Source of the DNA: Triatoma infestans
Lineage: Eukaryota; Arthropoda; Insecta; Hemiptera; Reduviidae
DNA: 64,000 bases
NCBI GenBank assembly: GCA_011037195.1
Contig: JAAEAF010014561.1
Span: forward strand, 25,526-89,525
Direction: 5' to 3'
Part shown: positions 33,796 to 45,155 of the stretch, one piece after another
How positions within the stretch are numbered: position 1 is the first letter of the stretch
Layout: every line of letters begins with the position of its first letter
Made by a program: the position numbers and the translations under genes
The notes under the pieces: generated by a model
Told to the model about the DNA's origin: nothing
Seen by the model: the letters and a program-made list of their open reading frames with translations, nothing else
Database searches by the model: none

Positions 33796-34532
33796 AAAAA
33801 AATACCTGAATAACTTTCTCTTATTAAAATTGCCACTGTACAAATAGACAAATATTCTTAAATTGAAATAAAACTTCGAAGTTGTAATTCTATTCTTTCT
33901 TACCTCTGTAAAGAAAGTATTGCAATCGTGTCAATTTTAGTAACTCAATTTAATGATTTTTTTCACCTGGAATTAAAAAGTGGGATACTACCATGGTTCC
34001 TCTTTCTTTTAGTTGGTATCCATAAATGAGCTTTCGCTCATACCTGCCAGGGTTCGTTTTACAAAAAATGGATGTCACTACGCCAATCAGTTTGGTGTGC
34101 GAGATCTAATCCGTACAGAAGTGCCTTAAGACACATTCCCGGCTTGGCCCATTGAAGGGAAGATTTGAGGTACGCTCAACCAGCGCGCTGAATTCAGCAA
34201 ATGTACTTCCAGCAAGTTTCTTCGCGCTCAAGTGATATCATGGACACTGAAGTTATTTCTCAAATTAAAACCACAACGAGATCAACCTTAATATGTAATA
34301 ACCAACGGAATAGAAATTACTGCTTGTGCCCGTAGTTAATTATTCGGTATCTAAAAGAGATACAACGTGGTTTACTCTGATCGCACGCCTGATGCCATGT
34401 ACTACTTTTGATCCTTACCTGGGGGATCAAGGCATAGTCAGCCAAAAAACTTATGTTAACCACAAAAAAAAAGAAGGTGTGGGATGTCTGCAGACAGGCA
34501 TCTTACACTCAGCCTGATCATTAGATACCATG
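33796..34532. other. Z start fragment and unassigned DNA
   Basis: Z-like start at about 33895-33985 (AAGTATTGCAATCGTGTCAA). Bases 34000-34530 are somewhat GC-richer but yield no recognised product. Confidence 0.4.
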
Positions 34533-34536
34533 ACTA

Positions 34537-34885
34537 TGTAATAGGATCCGAAGAGCGGAGAAACACAAAAATGAATCAATTTAGTTTACTTGCTACCTAG
34601 GCCAGACTAAGGTGGGAGACTATATATACAGCCGAGCTAGCTCTACAAGGGACAGTTTTACAATAGTTTACGATGAGTTAACATCCAATCAGCAACCTAT
34701 CTACTACCTTCTTATTACTCAGCCACTCTGTCTCTTTATATTTCTCTCGCTACCTAACTTCTATTTTACTGTAAAGTCCTTGCAGTCTGTGTCTTCTATT
34801 CATTATACAGTGTTCAGCATATTATCTAGTTTATTTCTCTAAAACCCTTTTCTCTGTAAATTCTCTCTCCTTCTCACATCCATTA
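34537..34885 (+). repeat. LTR-like repeat, family Y copy 2
   Basis: TGTAATAGGATCCGAAG start, CTACCTAGGCCAGACTAAG, a TATATATACAGC promoter-like stretch, GTAAAGTCCTTGCAGTCTGT and a CACATCCATTATAA end. Probably a solo LTR. Confidence 0.55.
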
Positions 34886-35228
34886 TAACTGGTTACTTGC
34901 CACGAAGAGGCGGCTGGCTGGGGAATGAACTTGTAATACGCTTGTGAGGTCCATAAGAAGTGATGGTTCCCAAACGCAAAAACCCAAATGAACTCCTTGT
35001 TTAAAGGCCAGTATATTTCTCTGGAATTACCCAATCAGTACATACATAAATCTAGGGACCCTCAAATGTTATTTGACAGCACTCATCCCTGGAGCCCTGC
35101 CGTCATATGGCAAATCCGGGCCATTGTGGCGAACAATCACACCGGCCAGAGGATTTTGGTCACAATAGTCAGCCGGAAGTACAATTTGACTGTCCCCCCC
35201 CCCGTTAGTCCCTGATTTTCTAGAACAT
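34886..35228. other. Unassigned, moderately GC-rich
   Basis: Several short frames on both strands, none recognised; could be an old retroelement piece. Confidence 0.3.
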
Positions 35229-35640
35229 TCCGCCCACAGTACTTCTTCAAACTTTATATACTCTCTTACAATCATCATTACATTGCCCTATAATTTTGAT
35301 TTGAAACATTCTTCTAGGTATATAAAAATTTTAAAAAAATTTGGTTAGAGAGCTGCAATGTTAAACATTTACAATTTACGATTCTATCACTAAAAAAATT
35401 CAAAATTAAAAAAAAAAAAAATCGGTTAACCAAAAGTGAGAATTTACTGAACAACTTTTCGAAGATTTTCCGAAATTTTCTTGGTTTCAATGATTTTCTT
35501 TGACAACTTGAAATGTTAATTGTACTTTGACAAAATCTATCACAAATTAGAGTACCAATTAGTTAAGTAGAATTCGTCAGCTTTGTAAACTGTATCAATT
35601 CCAGTAAGAGGAAGTTATTTGAATATTTTATCATATTTTT
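35229..35640 (+). repeat. Z repeat fragment (3' modules)
   Basis: Z modules (TTTGAAACATTCTTC, CCAAAAGTGAGAATTTACTG) and the end CAGTAAGAGGAAGTTATTTG. Confidence 0.55.
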
Positions 35641-36310
35641 TTTGTTTTATTTATTTCCAGAAAATATTATAAAATACATCCGTGTAAACTCAGTTTCAAA
35701 AATATCTATTCATAAAGTAATATCTTCCCCTTAAAGCGATAAGAAACATTTTAAAAAAAAAAGCCTTAACCTTCCTAATTTATATTTATCTCGAATATTT
35801 CCCCTAATTTACATTTACTGTATGAAATTCATAAACAAAGCTTGTTTAATATTCGTACAAAAGAAATAAATAAACAAAAAAAAAAAAAAGAAAGAAAAAT
35901 CAAAGATCCAATTTTCCAAGATAATGTACTGAATTGGAAAATAACTGAAAGGATGATAATGAATTTCAATTGTTGTACACTCCTAACTTGGGATTATTGG
36001 ACCACATAACTAGAACAACATCCTTGATGGTGAAATAGGTTGAATGTAATGATTTCAGAATTGATCGTAAAGAAGAAATATAGGGGTAATTGACGTATAA
36101 TTGAATTTTGGCATTGTTACTGCAATAAAATGGGCCTGCTAACTAAATCGGCTAGTTCATTATTTTTTTTTTTTGGCACGTATATATATTTGGGCCATTC
36201 CAGTGCTCTACAATAGATTTTACATACAGTCAACATAAAAATAAATTGGATATTTTTATAGGATTGTATCAGTTCTTCTAGCTTTTACTAGTAAAAGTAA
36301 AGTAATGCCT
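35641..36310. other. AT-rich DNA, nothing recognised
   Basis: Poly-A/T tracts only. Confidence 0.4.
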
Positions 36311-36314
36311 ATTT

Positions 36315-36500
36315 TTTCAGGTGGGCTTAACGTCCAACTACCAAAGTAGGTGTCGTGGACGGGGGCGGAAGCACCTAATTTACCATTAACATTTTTTAAA
36401 TAAATATAAAATTTAGCAGTTTATACGCTGGACTCGAACTGGGGACTTCCCACTTACAAGTCCATGCTCATAACCACTACACCAACACTCGCCCCTTTTA
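36315..36500 (-). mobile_element. tRNA-derived SINE, second type, copy 2
   Basis: The minus strand reads GTTGGTGTAGTGGTTATGAG (A box), CCCAGTTCGAGTCC (B box), then a linker and the body TGCTTCCGCCCCCGTCCACG...GACGTTAAGCCCACC. Different head and body from the main SINE family. Confidence 0.7.
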
Positions 36501-39500
36501 CTAGTATATTATAGAAATAAATATTGCGGAAAAAAATTTCAATGATCTAAATATTTATCCTTTGTAACATAAATTAACTACCTCATTAAATTTTGATTTT
36601 ATTACTTCCTTTAATAAATGAACTTTATGTGTTTCAATTCTTAGCATATTGCTTATGACTGAAAAAAATGCATGACCTAAGTTTATCAACTACAAGGACC
36701 TTTTTCACACTATATCGTCTGATTATTGTTAAAGAGGGATGAACAACGCAATGACGTCAGGTTTCATTCCTGAGGTTACTTTATTCTTCCTCCTAAAACA
36801 GTCTGAAATAAGGCAGAATCTACCATATTATTGCCAGGTCACCTTCACTTTGGATCCATTCCCGGATACAGAACTTTGGTTGGTAAGAAATTGGAGCGGC
36901 TGATTTTATAATGGCATCTGTAATGGAAACAATCACCATCAAATTCGCCACTTAAAATGGACTAGTTTCAGCTTTTGAGGCACCACCTTTGTGCCTTCAA
37001 ACGCACTTCAACTGGGCATTACCTCTTCTGTTACGTCTACTTCAATATATTGACGAATGAGCTTCAGTTTCGCAAAAAAATATTGGGGACGTCGTCGCCA
37101 AATAAATTTTTAATAAAGAGGGTCACGAAATCAACACTAACGAATTAACAAGTCCTTAAATCACCACTGAAGGATTCAGCCAAATATGACCACACTAGCT
37201 AATTACCGTTAGAGCAAGCTATATTTCTAACTAAACACCTCGCGCTTTAAGTAAACACTACGATTCTACATTCTTTACTGAGCCTCCAACCGCACGTCAA
37301 GGTATAAAAAGACGGAAATCTGACGGCTTAGCATCACTCGCTAGATAAACTTTAAAGAATACAGAGAGTCGCTAGATCAAATTTAACGAGTTTTAACGTC
37401 TCAAGATCAGCCTTGAAAGATTTATCTACCTAATCTCCCTATATCAATTCCACATGCTACCAATATTCATCATTCTTCGCTCAATGACTCTACCTTATAA
37501 TATATATATTCTTCTTACCTCATTATGTAAATCATTGAATATAAATTGTGAATTTAGCGTCAGTTTGTGTGTTCATCAATTTAACAATTTATCAATCTTC
37601 AGCCTGCAACTCTTACAATATCGTTTGACATTTTTTTTATTTTTTCAACTTTAATAAGGAGTTAACGTTTTTATCCCCCCCCCCACCGTTTTCTAAAAAA
37701 CGTCACTTGCTATTTGAGCTGTCACCGAATCTTGGGGTCTTGCGCAGATATCCCAACATAACAACTCAAACAACACCTACATTGATACCCTAAAAGCTGC
37801 AGTAATAGTTGACGTATGCAATTAATTACACGCATTTATATAGCATGAAGAATTCTAGCTCACATCGCACATGCATATATATATATATATAAAAACACAC
37901 AACACACACACACACACACACACACACACATCCATCTGAACCTTGCCATAATTTACATAAGACTACAATAGAAAACATAGATGCCACAATAAGTCTTTTA
38001 GATAGCAGTGGATTTCTGGTCACTTCCTCCACATATCTTTATCTGAATTGAATAGATAACCCAAGTTTTTTGACGGTTACCAAGTCTTTTGTTTTTTCTT
38101 CATTTTTTTTTTTTTAATCGATGTTTTAACATTAACAACTAATTAACATAATACATAAGTCCTTCAATAAATAAAAACGACAAATGATTCTACTTTTAAT
38201 TTGATGTAATTAAAAGAATCTTACAATTTATCTATTTTTCGACAAACTACTGAAATATATTTATGTCCCCCATCTCTTTACTAATATTTTAATGTCGGTA
38301 GTAAAAAATTCTTTGTCTTGTGTGTGAAAAGTGAGCCAGTTTTGGACATTTGTATTCAGTTCTTGCTTACTGTGAAACTTGGCTCTGTCTAATCACTTCT
38401 TGAGATGGGAGACACAGTCTCGTCACATGTTATGTGTACTTTCCAAGAAAGTCTATCTCCTTCACACAAATAACGTTATTTGAGTTTCATGAAAACATGA
38501 AGTTTGATACCTTTCTGTGATGGTCTAACAGCTGGTTCACTTTATTATGAATAGATAAAGGTATTTATTGATAAAATAGTCCTTTTTAATTTAAACCTAT
38601 TCTGAAAGGAAATAAATGATTATGATTTGTAATAAATAATAATTATTTACTCTTTTTCATATTTTTACGTTCATGCGGTTGCAGAAATAATTTAATATGT
38701 AAGTAAAGTATTTTTACATTCATGTTCAGTTGTGTAATAGATTGCTGGAAGCATATCATACTGCAACAAAAACAATCACATAGCAATCGGCCTAACTGCT
38801 ACGTCATCCGCCATGTCACATGAGACGTAACGCATCTTCATAGATAAGCTCTAGGTGATCAAGATCTGTCTTGCTCAACCCCTAGGAGACTAGAAGGCGT
38901 AGTAGGAGAAGTTTGTTTTACAAGCATATATATATATATATATATATAAGGGCTAGCTAGACTCAAACAGACAATCTACAATTCAGTCTTGTACAACTTA
39001 GCCAGATTATTTTGTCAATTAATCTACATAAGTCCCTACTTTTCTTTGGTTCTGTACATTTCTTGCAATACTCTGCTTCTCAGTCAGTATGTCAATGTTC
39101 AGTTAGTGTACTTTTCTCTTCTACATCTTTCGCTGACCAACTTCATAAAAACTCCATTGCTGTTGCCAATAACTGAACGCAAGTGTAAAAAAGCATAACT
39201 TTACTCACTGTTTGATAAATAACTAATTTTAGAAAGCTGAACTTTGGTAGCACAAAGGAGTCACAAGCTGGCGCGTTGAATTGTGTTTTATTGCTGTAAA
39301 GTTTAAATTCTCTGATAGAAGGTGTCTTCACATTCTCCCAACCAGGTTACTGAGCCTACCAAATGATTTTTCCTAAATAAAAAAGGTCATATACCGTGTT
39401 TTCTAAAAAAACATCCTAAGCTTTTCTTAAAAAAATAATCTAATTGAATATATGGAGTTTGAGTGGAAAGTGAAAATAAACGTAGAAAAAACGAGAAATA

Positions 39501-39670
39501 TTTGACGATATTCCGTTTAGTAATAAACGGGTTAAAGTGAGATGAGGAATGATCCACTCCATATTTGGATATTGTGTTTCTTTTAAAACATATAAACAAA
39601 GAAATTGATTTATACAACTCTATTGAATTAGAACTAATAATATAAGTAGAATAAACTGAAAATAACTTAC
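36501..39670. other. Intron of the SK gene: unique-looking DNA with simple repeats
   Basis: A TATAAAAAG box at about 37303 lies in a region of LTR-like composition (36720-37700), but no matching ends were found. An (AT)n run lies at 38928-38948. No coding exon recognised. The donor side of the SK exon lies at 39670. Confidence 0.4.
37903..37930. repeat. (CA)n microsatellite
   Basis: About 14 CA units following an (AT)n run. Confidence 0.95.
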
Positions 39671-40048
39671 CTTAGTGTACACGCCGGCACTGGAGAGCTC
39701 ATTTTCTATGACCATAATGATGATGCCAAACATGCCCATAACAAGTGCATAATCACTAATTCTTTTCCTCTTCTCGAACAGGGCTTTCCTCCTGCCGAGA
39801 CGGTAGCCTACGTTAGGCTTGTGTTTGCTGCCGTTTAAGTTGCCGGACGAACCGAGGCTTTGACCTTTGCAGATAAGACCACCGCCAAGCGCCCGTTCCT
39901 CAGTGTACCTTGGATACTCTGAGTGGACGCCGACCAAGGCAATGCCTGCCTCCTCGGCCCCAGCCACACCTCCGGCCACGCCGCCCCCGCCCGTACCACC
40001 GCCCTTCATCGCTCCGGGGATTGAGAGAGTGGACACGGGCTTCCGCAA
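39671..40048 (-). CDS. SK: SK (KCNN) calcium-activated K+ channel, internal exon: N-terminal domain and S1
   Basis: This exon encodes 126 residues in phase 0. It is bounded upstream by a pyrimidine-rich acceptor (TTTGTCTTGTTCACAG) and downstream by a perfect donor (AAG|GTAAGT). Residues 1-15 carry [15 protein letters not shown]. Residues 16-31 are a Gly/Ala-rich linker, followed by HSEYPRY at about 42-48. Residues 80-126 hold the strongly conserved [16 protein letters not shown] stretch and transmembrane helix S1 (about 98-117, ending MVIENELSS). These match the arthropod SK channel as I know it. SK channels are tetrameric plasma-membrane K+ channels gated by calmodulin-bound Ca2+ and set the afterhyperpolarisation. 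S2-S6, the pore and the calmodulin-binding domain must lie on other exons, none recognised here. The GC content is far above the surrounding ~30%, typical of a constrained exon in an AT-rich intron. The splice sites show that the in-frame ATG at 40063 lies in the intron. Confidence 0.93.
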
Positions 40049-40444
40049 CTGTGAACAAGACAAATAATAATAAAACTAATTAGAGATTTAATACAATTAT
40101 AGACAGAAAAATAGGTAGACAGGTGGACTGTTATATAGAGAAAGTTTTGTTAACACTGATGTTACATACTCAATCTTCCAAGTGAAGTGGGAATTGAGAT
40201 GTCGAGTTATTTATCTATGATTACTGGATCCTAATAACATGAATTGATAATAATTTTTTGAATAATAATAATTAAATTGAATAAATCAATAAATAAATAA
40301 GACCTTTGGGCGAACCAGTCCATGAACAGTAAAGACTTGCCAGACGAGTATTTTTACTGGAAGAGGGAATGAGTACTCCTTGATTCGCTCGCCGTTTATT
40401 AGTCCTGGCCTTCGCTACTTATTCCAGTTTTTTTTTTCATTTGT

Positions 40445-40623
40445 TTTTAATTTAAGACTCCTAAACATGTATGATCATTTGCACCCAGGGCCCTCCCAGT
40501 GCACTGCCAGCCTTTTGACAGTGTTCTCTCATTACAGACAGCACTGCCCATGACCGAAGAGTGAGCTGTAGAGGCAGGCCCCTAGGAAGAGAAAATTTAA
40601 GGGTAGCACGACTGGATTCGAAC
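40445..40623 (-). mobile_element. SINE, 3' portion, interrupted by an LTR
   Basis: The minus-oriented SINE body (CACTGCCAGCCTTTTGACAG, CCCTAGGAAGAGAAAATT) up to the middle of its B box (GGATTCGAAC). It continues at 41359. Confidence 0.8.
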
Positions 40624-41358
40624 TGTAATGACATGGCAAAGTCATAGCAATGTCAAACATTCACAACAGATAACAAAGAAAGAATAATTTACAACTAGTG
40701 GCCTAGCCAGCTGCCTGACTTCAAGAAAGGCCGCGGGCAAACAAACAAACCAAGGGTAACACCCTTACATCAAAGCAACCACCGCTAAGGCTGGCCACTG
40801 ACCTAAATCGGTAGCCAGCTGCTGTCATCAAAGCAAGCACCGCTAAGGCTGGCCACTGACCTAAATCGGTGGTCACCAAACTAACCAAGGTCGCACACTA
40901 GGACAGATGTCTTGGTGTGAGTGTGGCCAACACTAATATATAAACTTCGCCCGATTGGAAGAGGGGATGATTATACGATTATACTTGAGTACGTCTTCAT
41001 ATACGAGCAGCAGTTTACGCGTCCCTATACAGTTTTTATTTATACTTATTACCTTTAGTTGTGCATCTTAGTTCATTTATCTTAATCATTCTAATTTATT
41101 AGTTATTTATCTTCTATTTATTTCTAAGTGTTTCTTGTTAATAGTTACCATTTTTTACATTTAAATTATTGTTCAAATACAGTCTATTTTTATAAAATCC
41201 GTGTTAATAATTCGAGCGCTAACTTCCAAAAATCTCTAAACTAACTTCCGCCCTCTTCAAGACATCTACTACATACCTCAGGCATCACATTAAACGATTC
41301 CACAACATCTTGCAGTATCACGGTGGGATCAGATCATCCAATAAACGATTCCACTACA
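40624..41358. mobile_element. Solo LTR, family W (735 bp, TSD gaac), inside a SINE
   Basis: It begins TGTAATGACATGG and ends GATTCCACTACA. The SINE B box is split, with gaac on both sides (40620-40623 and 41359-41362). Inside, a ~45-bp block (CACCGCTAAGGCTGGCCACT...) is repeated about 58 bp apart (about 40770 and 40828). An ATATATAAAC promoter-like box is near 40938. A partial second copy lies at 57412. The 4-bp duplication suggests a Gypsy-like origin. Confidence 0.85.
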
Positions 41359-41425
41359 GAACCCGGAATCTTCGCATTGCTAGTCCAGCAAGCTATCACT
41401 AAGCTAATCCCTTACCTACTTATTC
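41359..41425 (-). mobile_element. SINE, tRNA-like head portion
   Basis: The rest of the interrupted SINE: the B-box half, CTTCGCATTGCTAGTCCAGC and the A-box CTAAGCTAATCCC. Confidence 0.8.
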
Positions 41426-41719
41426 CAGTTCCACACTATTTCTCACCATCTTTGCCACATGGGTATCAAACCTGAATTCTCGGATCACTAAATTACGCTA
41501 GCCACTAGACTAAACAATGAGGGCATTGAATAAATAAGTGGACGTAATTATTGAATTTGATGTTTCTTGATGAATATTCGAGAAGGATATCTTGGTATTT
41601 TTTTGGAAGGAAGAAGGGAAGACTTACTAAAAGAATACATATATGAGAGACTGCTTATGTCTTACTGTTCTAACTTCACTTAATATGGAATTTGAAGGAA
41701 CCGTGAACTTTGAATTCAT

Positions 41720-42325
41720 ACCAAATATTTATCGAAATGTTTTTGTAATTTTTGGGTAAAAAAAAAGTCGTTTTACTTTCTCTACTACTGCAACAGATAA
41801 TAATTCGAACTCGGTCAAATTTTTGAAATTGTGTTTTTTCTCGCAAATACATGATGTATCGAGATGCCTGAATAAAAAAAAAAAAAAAAATGTTCTCAAC
41901 AAAAGTAGGTTAACCATAAGTGCGACTAGGTTTTAGCTTTATGCAATTTATTTAGAAAAAGACAATAACGATTTCCTTTAAACTTTGAATGCTCACTGCT
42001 CAAATATAAACCTATCATATTTATTTTTAACATTTTTACGAAATAATAAAAATCATTTTTTAGATAGTTCTAAAACGTCATAATTTTTGACGTTAAATTT
42101 CAAATGTTATATGATTTTCGTTTAGTTTCGATTAGCGCTCTCTATTGGAGTACAATGCAATCACTTGTAGTACCTGCCTAGGTTGGTACTTGTCTAAACT
42201 CTATCCCAATATTTATGTTACGACAAATGATTTAAATTGGAAGTTTAATAGAAATTTGTCATTTTTTAAAGAATTGTACAAATATGAGTAGGTGAAAATC
42301 GTGTGAGGGATTCACACCAGATATT
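41720..42325 (+). repeat. Z repeat fragment
   Basis: AACCATAAGTGCGACTAGG, the ACGATTTCCTTTAAAC module and the end GTGTGAGGGATTCACACC. Confidence 0.55.
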
Positions 42326-42567
42326 TTTTCAATAAGCTGAGATTTAGTTGAAAGCGGGGCTCCGCAAAATTTTCTTTAAGGCAATATATTTTTAGGGCTT
42401 TTATTTTGACATATTTTCCAAGGAATGTAGCTTTTTTGGGGTTTCACTCTGCAATACGATTTCAATATAAATATGATTACAGCATGTGGTTAGGAGTTAA
42501 GGGAAATAAAGATTTAACAAAATGACCGACTTCTATGGACATTTGTAAGTACTGTAGTTAGAGGATG

Positions 42568-43450
42568 TGTAATGGGATCCGAAGAACTTAGTTACTCGCA
42601 ATCTAGGCCAGACTAGGGAGGAAAATTCTATACATATATATTGGATGTGTTAGGCGGAGAGAATTTAGGTCTTGTTCGATGATATAAGAAGAAGACTTGG
42701 TTAACACTGGTTAACTAATATATTAATTAAGAGAGGCACAGACTGCCTGGAACTTTACAATAGAGAAATGTTTTAAGGTAGAGTGATATGAAAATGACAC
42801 GTAGTAATTGGGATGTATTGAACTGAATTCGACTGTGTTTTTTGTGAACTGTCCGTCGCTATATTTATACAGCTTCTCCCACTCCAGTCCGAGAGAGTGG
42901 TTGAGCTTCATCCTTGCTCTCTTTGGTTGCTGTTACATCATAAGAAGACTTGGTTAACACTGGTTAACTAATATATTAATTAAGAGAGGCACAGACTGCC
43001 TGGGACTTTACAAAAGAGAAATGTTTTAAGGTAGAGTGATATGAAAATGACACGTAGTAATTGGAAGTATTGAACTGAATTCGAGTGTATTTTTATGGAC
43101 TGTCCGTCGCTATATTTATACAGCTTCTCCCACTCCAGTCCGAGAGAGAGTGGTTGAGCATCTCTTTGCTCTCTTTGGTTGCTGTTACACATACATAGGG
43201 CGAGCTACCCCTAAGAGGAACAGTTTTAATAGTCATCGACACCAGACAGAAAACATGATTCTATTTTCTAATTCTCAGCCAAATTCTTAATTATTCTCTG
43301 GCTAGTCTTATTCTCAAATTCATTCAACAGTGTAAAGTCCTTGCAGTCTGTGTTTCTATTTATTATACAGTGGTTCAGCGCATCTAACCAGTTTATTTCT
43401 TACTGTCCTAAATATCTCTCTAATCCTCACTTTCCCCATCCATTATGTTA
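42568..43450 (+). repeat. LTR-like repeat, family Y copy 3, carrying a nested insert
   Basis: TGTAATGGGATCCGAAGAAC at the left. The right half resumes at about 43196 (GGGCGAGCTACCCCTAAG, GTAAAGTCCTTGCAGTCTGT) and ends near CCATCCATTATG. Family V sequence lies between. Confidence 0.55.
42637..43195 (+). repeat. Family V LTR-like insert with 253-bp tandem duplication
   Basis: Two consecutive units of ~253 bp (starting AAGAAGACTTGGTTAACACT at 42689 and 42942) are over 90% identical by eye. Each contains a TATATTTATACAGC box and GAGAGAGTGGTTGAGC. The set interrupts the family Y repeat. Confidence 0.75.
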
Positions 43451-43453
43451 TGA

Positions 43454-43565
43454 TGTAATGGGATCCGAATCATTGAGATTGGTGAGGATCCGAAGAACTT
43501 AGTTACTTGCCTACCTAGGCCAGACTAGGGAAAGAGAGATTCTAGGTCCTTCGGATCCCATTACA
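43454..43565. repeat. Short palindromic family Y piece
   Basis: It runs from TGTAATGGGATCCGAA to its inverse TTCGGATCCCATTACA, with CTACCTAGGCCAGACTAGGG inside. It looks like two family Y starts joined in inverse orientation. Confidence 0.6.
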
Positions 43566-44160
43566 GATATTTTAATGAAATGGTAGTCGTGTAAGGCTTT
43601 TAGCCTAATTCATTAATTCAGATCCATGTTGATTAGGATCTATTAATTTTTTCCAAGGTAACCGGGAGATGTTGGATGCAAAAAAAGGTTTTTAAATTTG
43701 TGAGTAACGTTAAGTATATATATATATATATAAATTATATAACTACATGAAAAGACAATTACTCTAATGTAATTGCAGAATAAAACAGTCATAATAACTA
43801 TAATGCATAATAATTGAATGGAGGAGGGGTGTGCGGGAGCTCATTTTACTTTTCAGATAATAGATGATACTTATTAAATGGTATTTTTCTTCTTTAGCCT
43901 TCCTATCCGTCTTTTTTAGTTAAGTCTGGAGAATAAAAAGCAGGAATATTATACTTCGACAATGCAATAAACAGGATAAGTAGGAGTTGGGACCTGGAAA
44001 TGGGTAATAATAATTATAATGTGCTGCGGGAAAAGATATAATAATAAAATAAAAAGAAAAAAAAAGTAACTGGATGGGATATAAATTGTAAAGTAGTTTT
44101 CCTTGTACTTACTCAGGAAAAATATCCACTTTTCTCGGGAAGTGGAAACATTTTCAGTTG
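43566..44160. other. AT-rich DNA, nothing recognised
   Basis: Short (TA)n tract at about 43720; no open frame. Confidence 0.4.
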
Positions 44161-44164
44161 TTTT

Positions 44165-44620
44165 ATATTTTATTACTTTCTAAGTAAGAAAAAGTATTGT
44201 GTTGTATCAAATTTATTAAATTGAGTTTTACCCGGAAATACGTAATATTTTAAAGTCACTGAGAAAACGAGAAAAAAAAATAGTTGTTAGAAATTGCTCT
44301 GTGTGTATGTGTGTGCGTGTGTGTGTTGGCAGGAGAGATTTCAACAAACTCGGAAACTGGAAGAAACTGGAAACTTGATATTTCATGGGAGATCGATCCA
44401 AAAATAAAATTTGAGACAATCTGAGTTCATTCACTTTACTCAAAGAATTTTTCTTAATTTCTTCCCAGTTTTTTATAGGAAATGACTTCAAAGATATTGT
44501 TTAAACTTGGTATTGGTATTATTAACAGCTACACATTTCTACTTATCTACTTAGTTTTTATTAAATTTTTTTTTTTTTTGTCCAAGAAAATTCATTTTAG
44601 GGGATTCTGAGGGGGGGCTT
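44165..44620 (+). repeat. Z repeat, 5' part
   Basis: Start-like TACTTTCTAAGTAAG, TTGAGTTTTACCCGGAAATAC and GGAAACTTGATATTTCATG, then the first module. Confidence 0.6.
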
Positions 44621-44744
44621 ATATATATACATATATATATATTTTATATTGGAGGATATAATATATATATAATATTATTTCTTTATAAAGGATCATAGCA
44701 AAAGTACTGACGAAGTTTTAATAGCATACTTTTGTAAATCACCC

Positions 44745-45155
44745 GGTCGGGGTATCTGTTGCATGCAGTTACTTGGAGAGTAGCTCAGTACACAGCTCAG
44801 TACTCCATGCACTTCATCAGAACAGTACACAATACACTTAAACTACATACACTCTACAATTTTGCAGACAAGGACAAACACAGGTCTCCGTCCCTAGTTA
44901 ATTGGCAAAAGCCAAGGGAGAAGGAAGGGATTAGCTCAGTGGTAGCGTGCTGGACTAGCATCGCGGAGGTCCTGGGTTCAAATCCAGCATGCTGCCCTTA
45001 GATTTTTTTTCTTCCTAGGAGCGTCTACAACTCACGGTCCAGTGATGGGCAGTGTTGTGTGTAGATAAAAGAACGCTGCTCGGCGCCCGGCATGCACTGA
45101 GAAGGCTCCGGAAGACGCAATAGATCTTTCAGGTCGCAATGTAATATATAATCAA
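44745..45155 (+). mobile_element. Composite tRNA-derived SINE, plus strand
   Basis: Head GCATGCAGTTACTTGG, then ACACTTAAACTACATACACT. The tRNA-like part follows with A box TTAGCTCAGTGGTAGCG and B box GGGTTCAAATCC, then the body CTTCCTAGGAGCGTC...GATGGGCAGTG...AAGGCTCCGG and AGATCTTTCAGGTCGCA. It is a full parallel of the minus copy at 7550. Confidence 0.82.

Noticed and set aside
40049..40063. In-frame ATG upstream of the SK exon as a possible start codon
   Set aside because: It lies in the polypyrimidine/acceptor stretch; the CAG at 40051-40049 is a better explanation.
39867..40067. 66-codon plus-strand frame rich in Pro/Ala
   Set aside because: Antisense of the GC-rich Gly/Ala linker of the SK exon.
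44940..45000. Possible tRNA genes (also 7740-7805, 36420-36500, 30490-30560)
   Set aside because: A and B boxes are present but the acceptor and anticodon stems do not pair and each continues into a SINE body.
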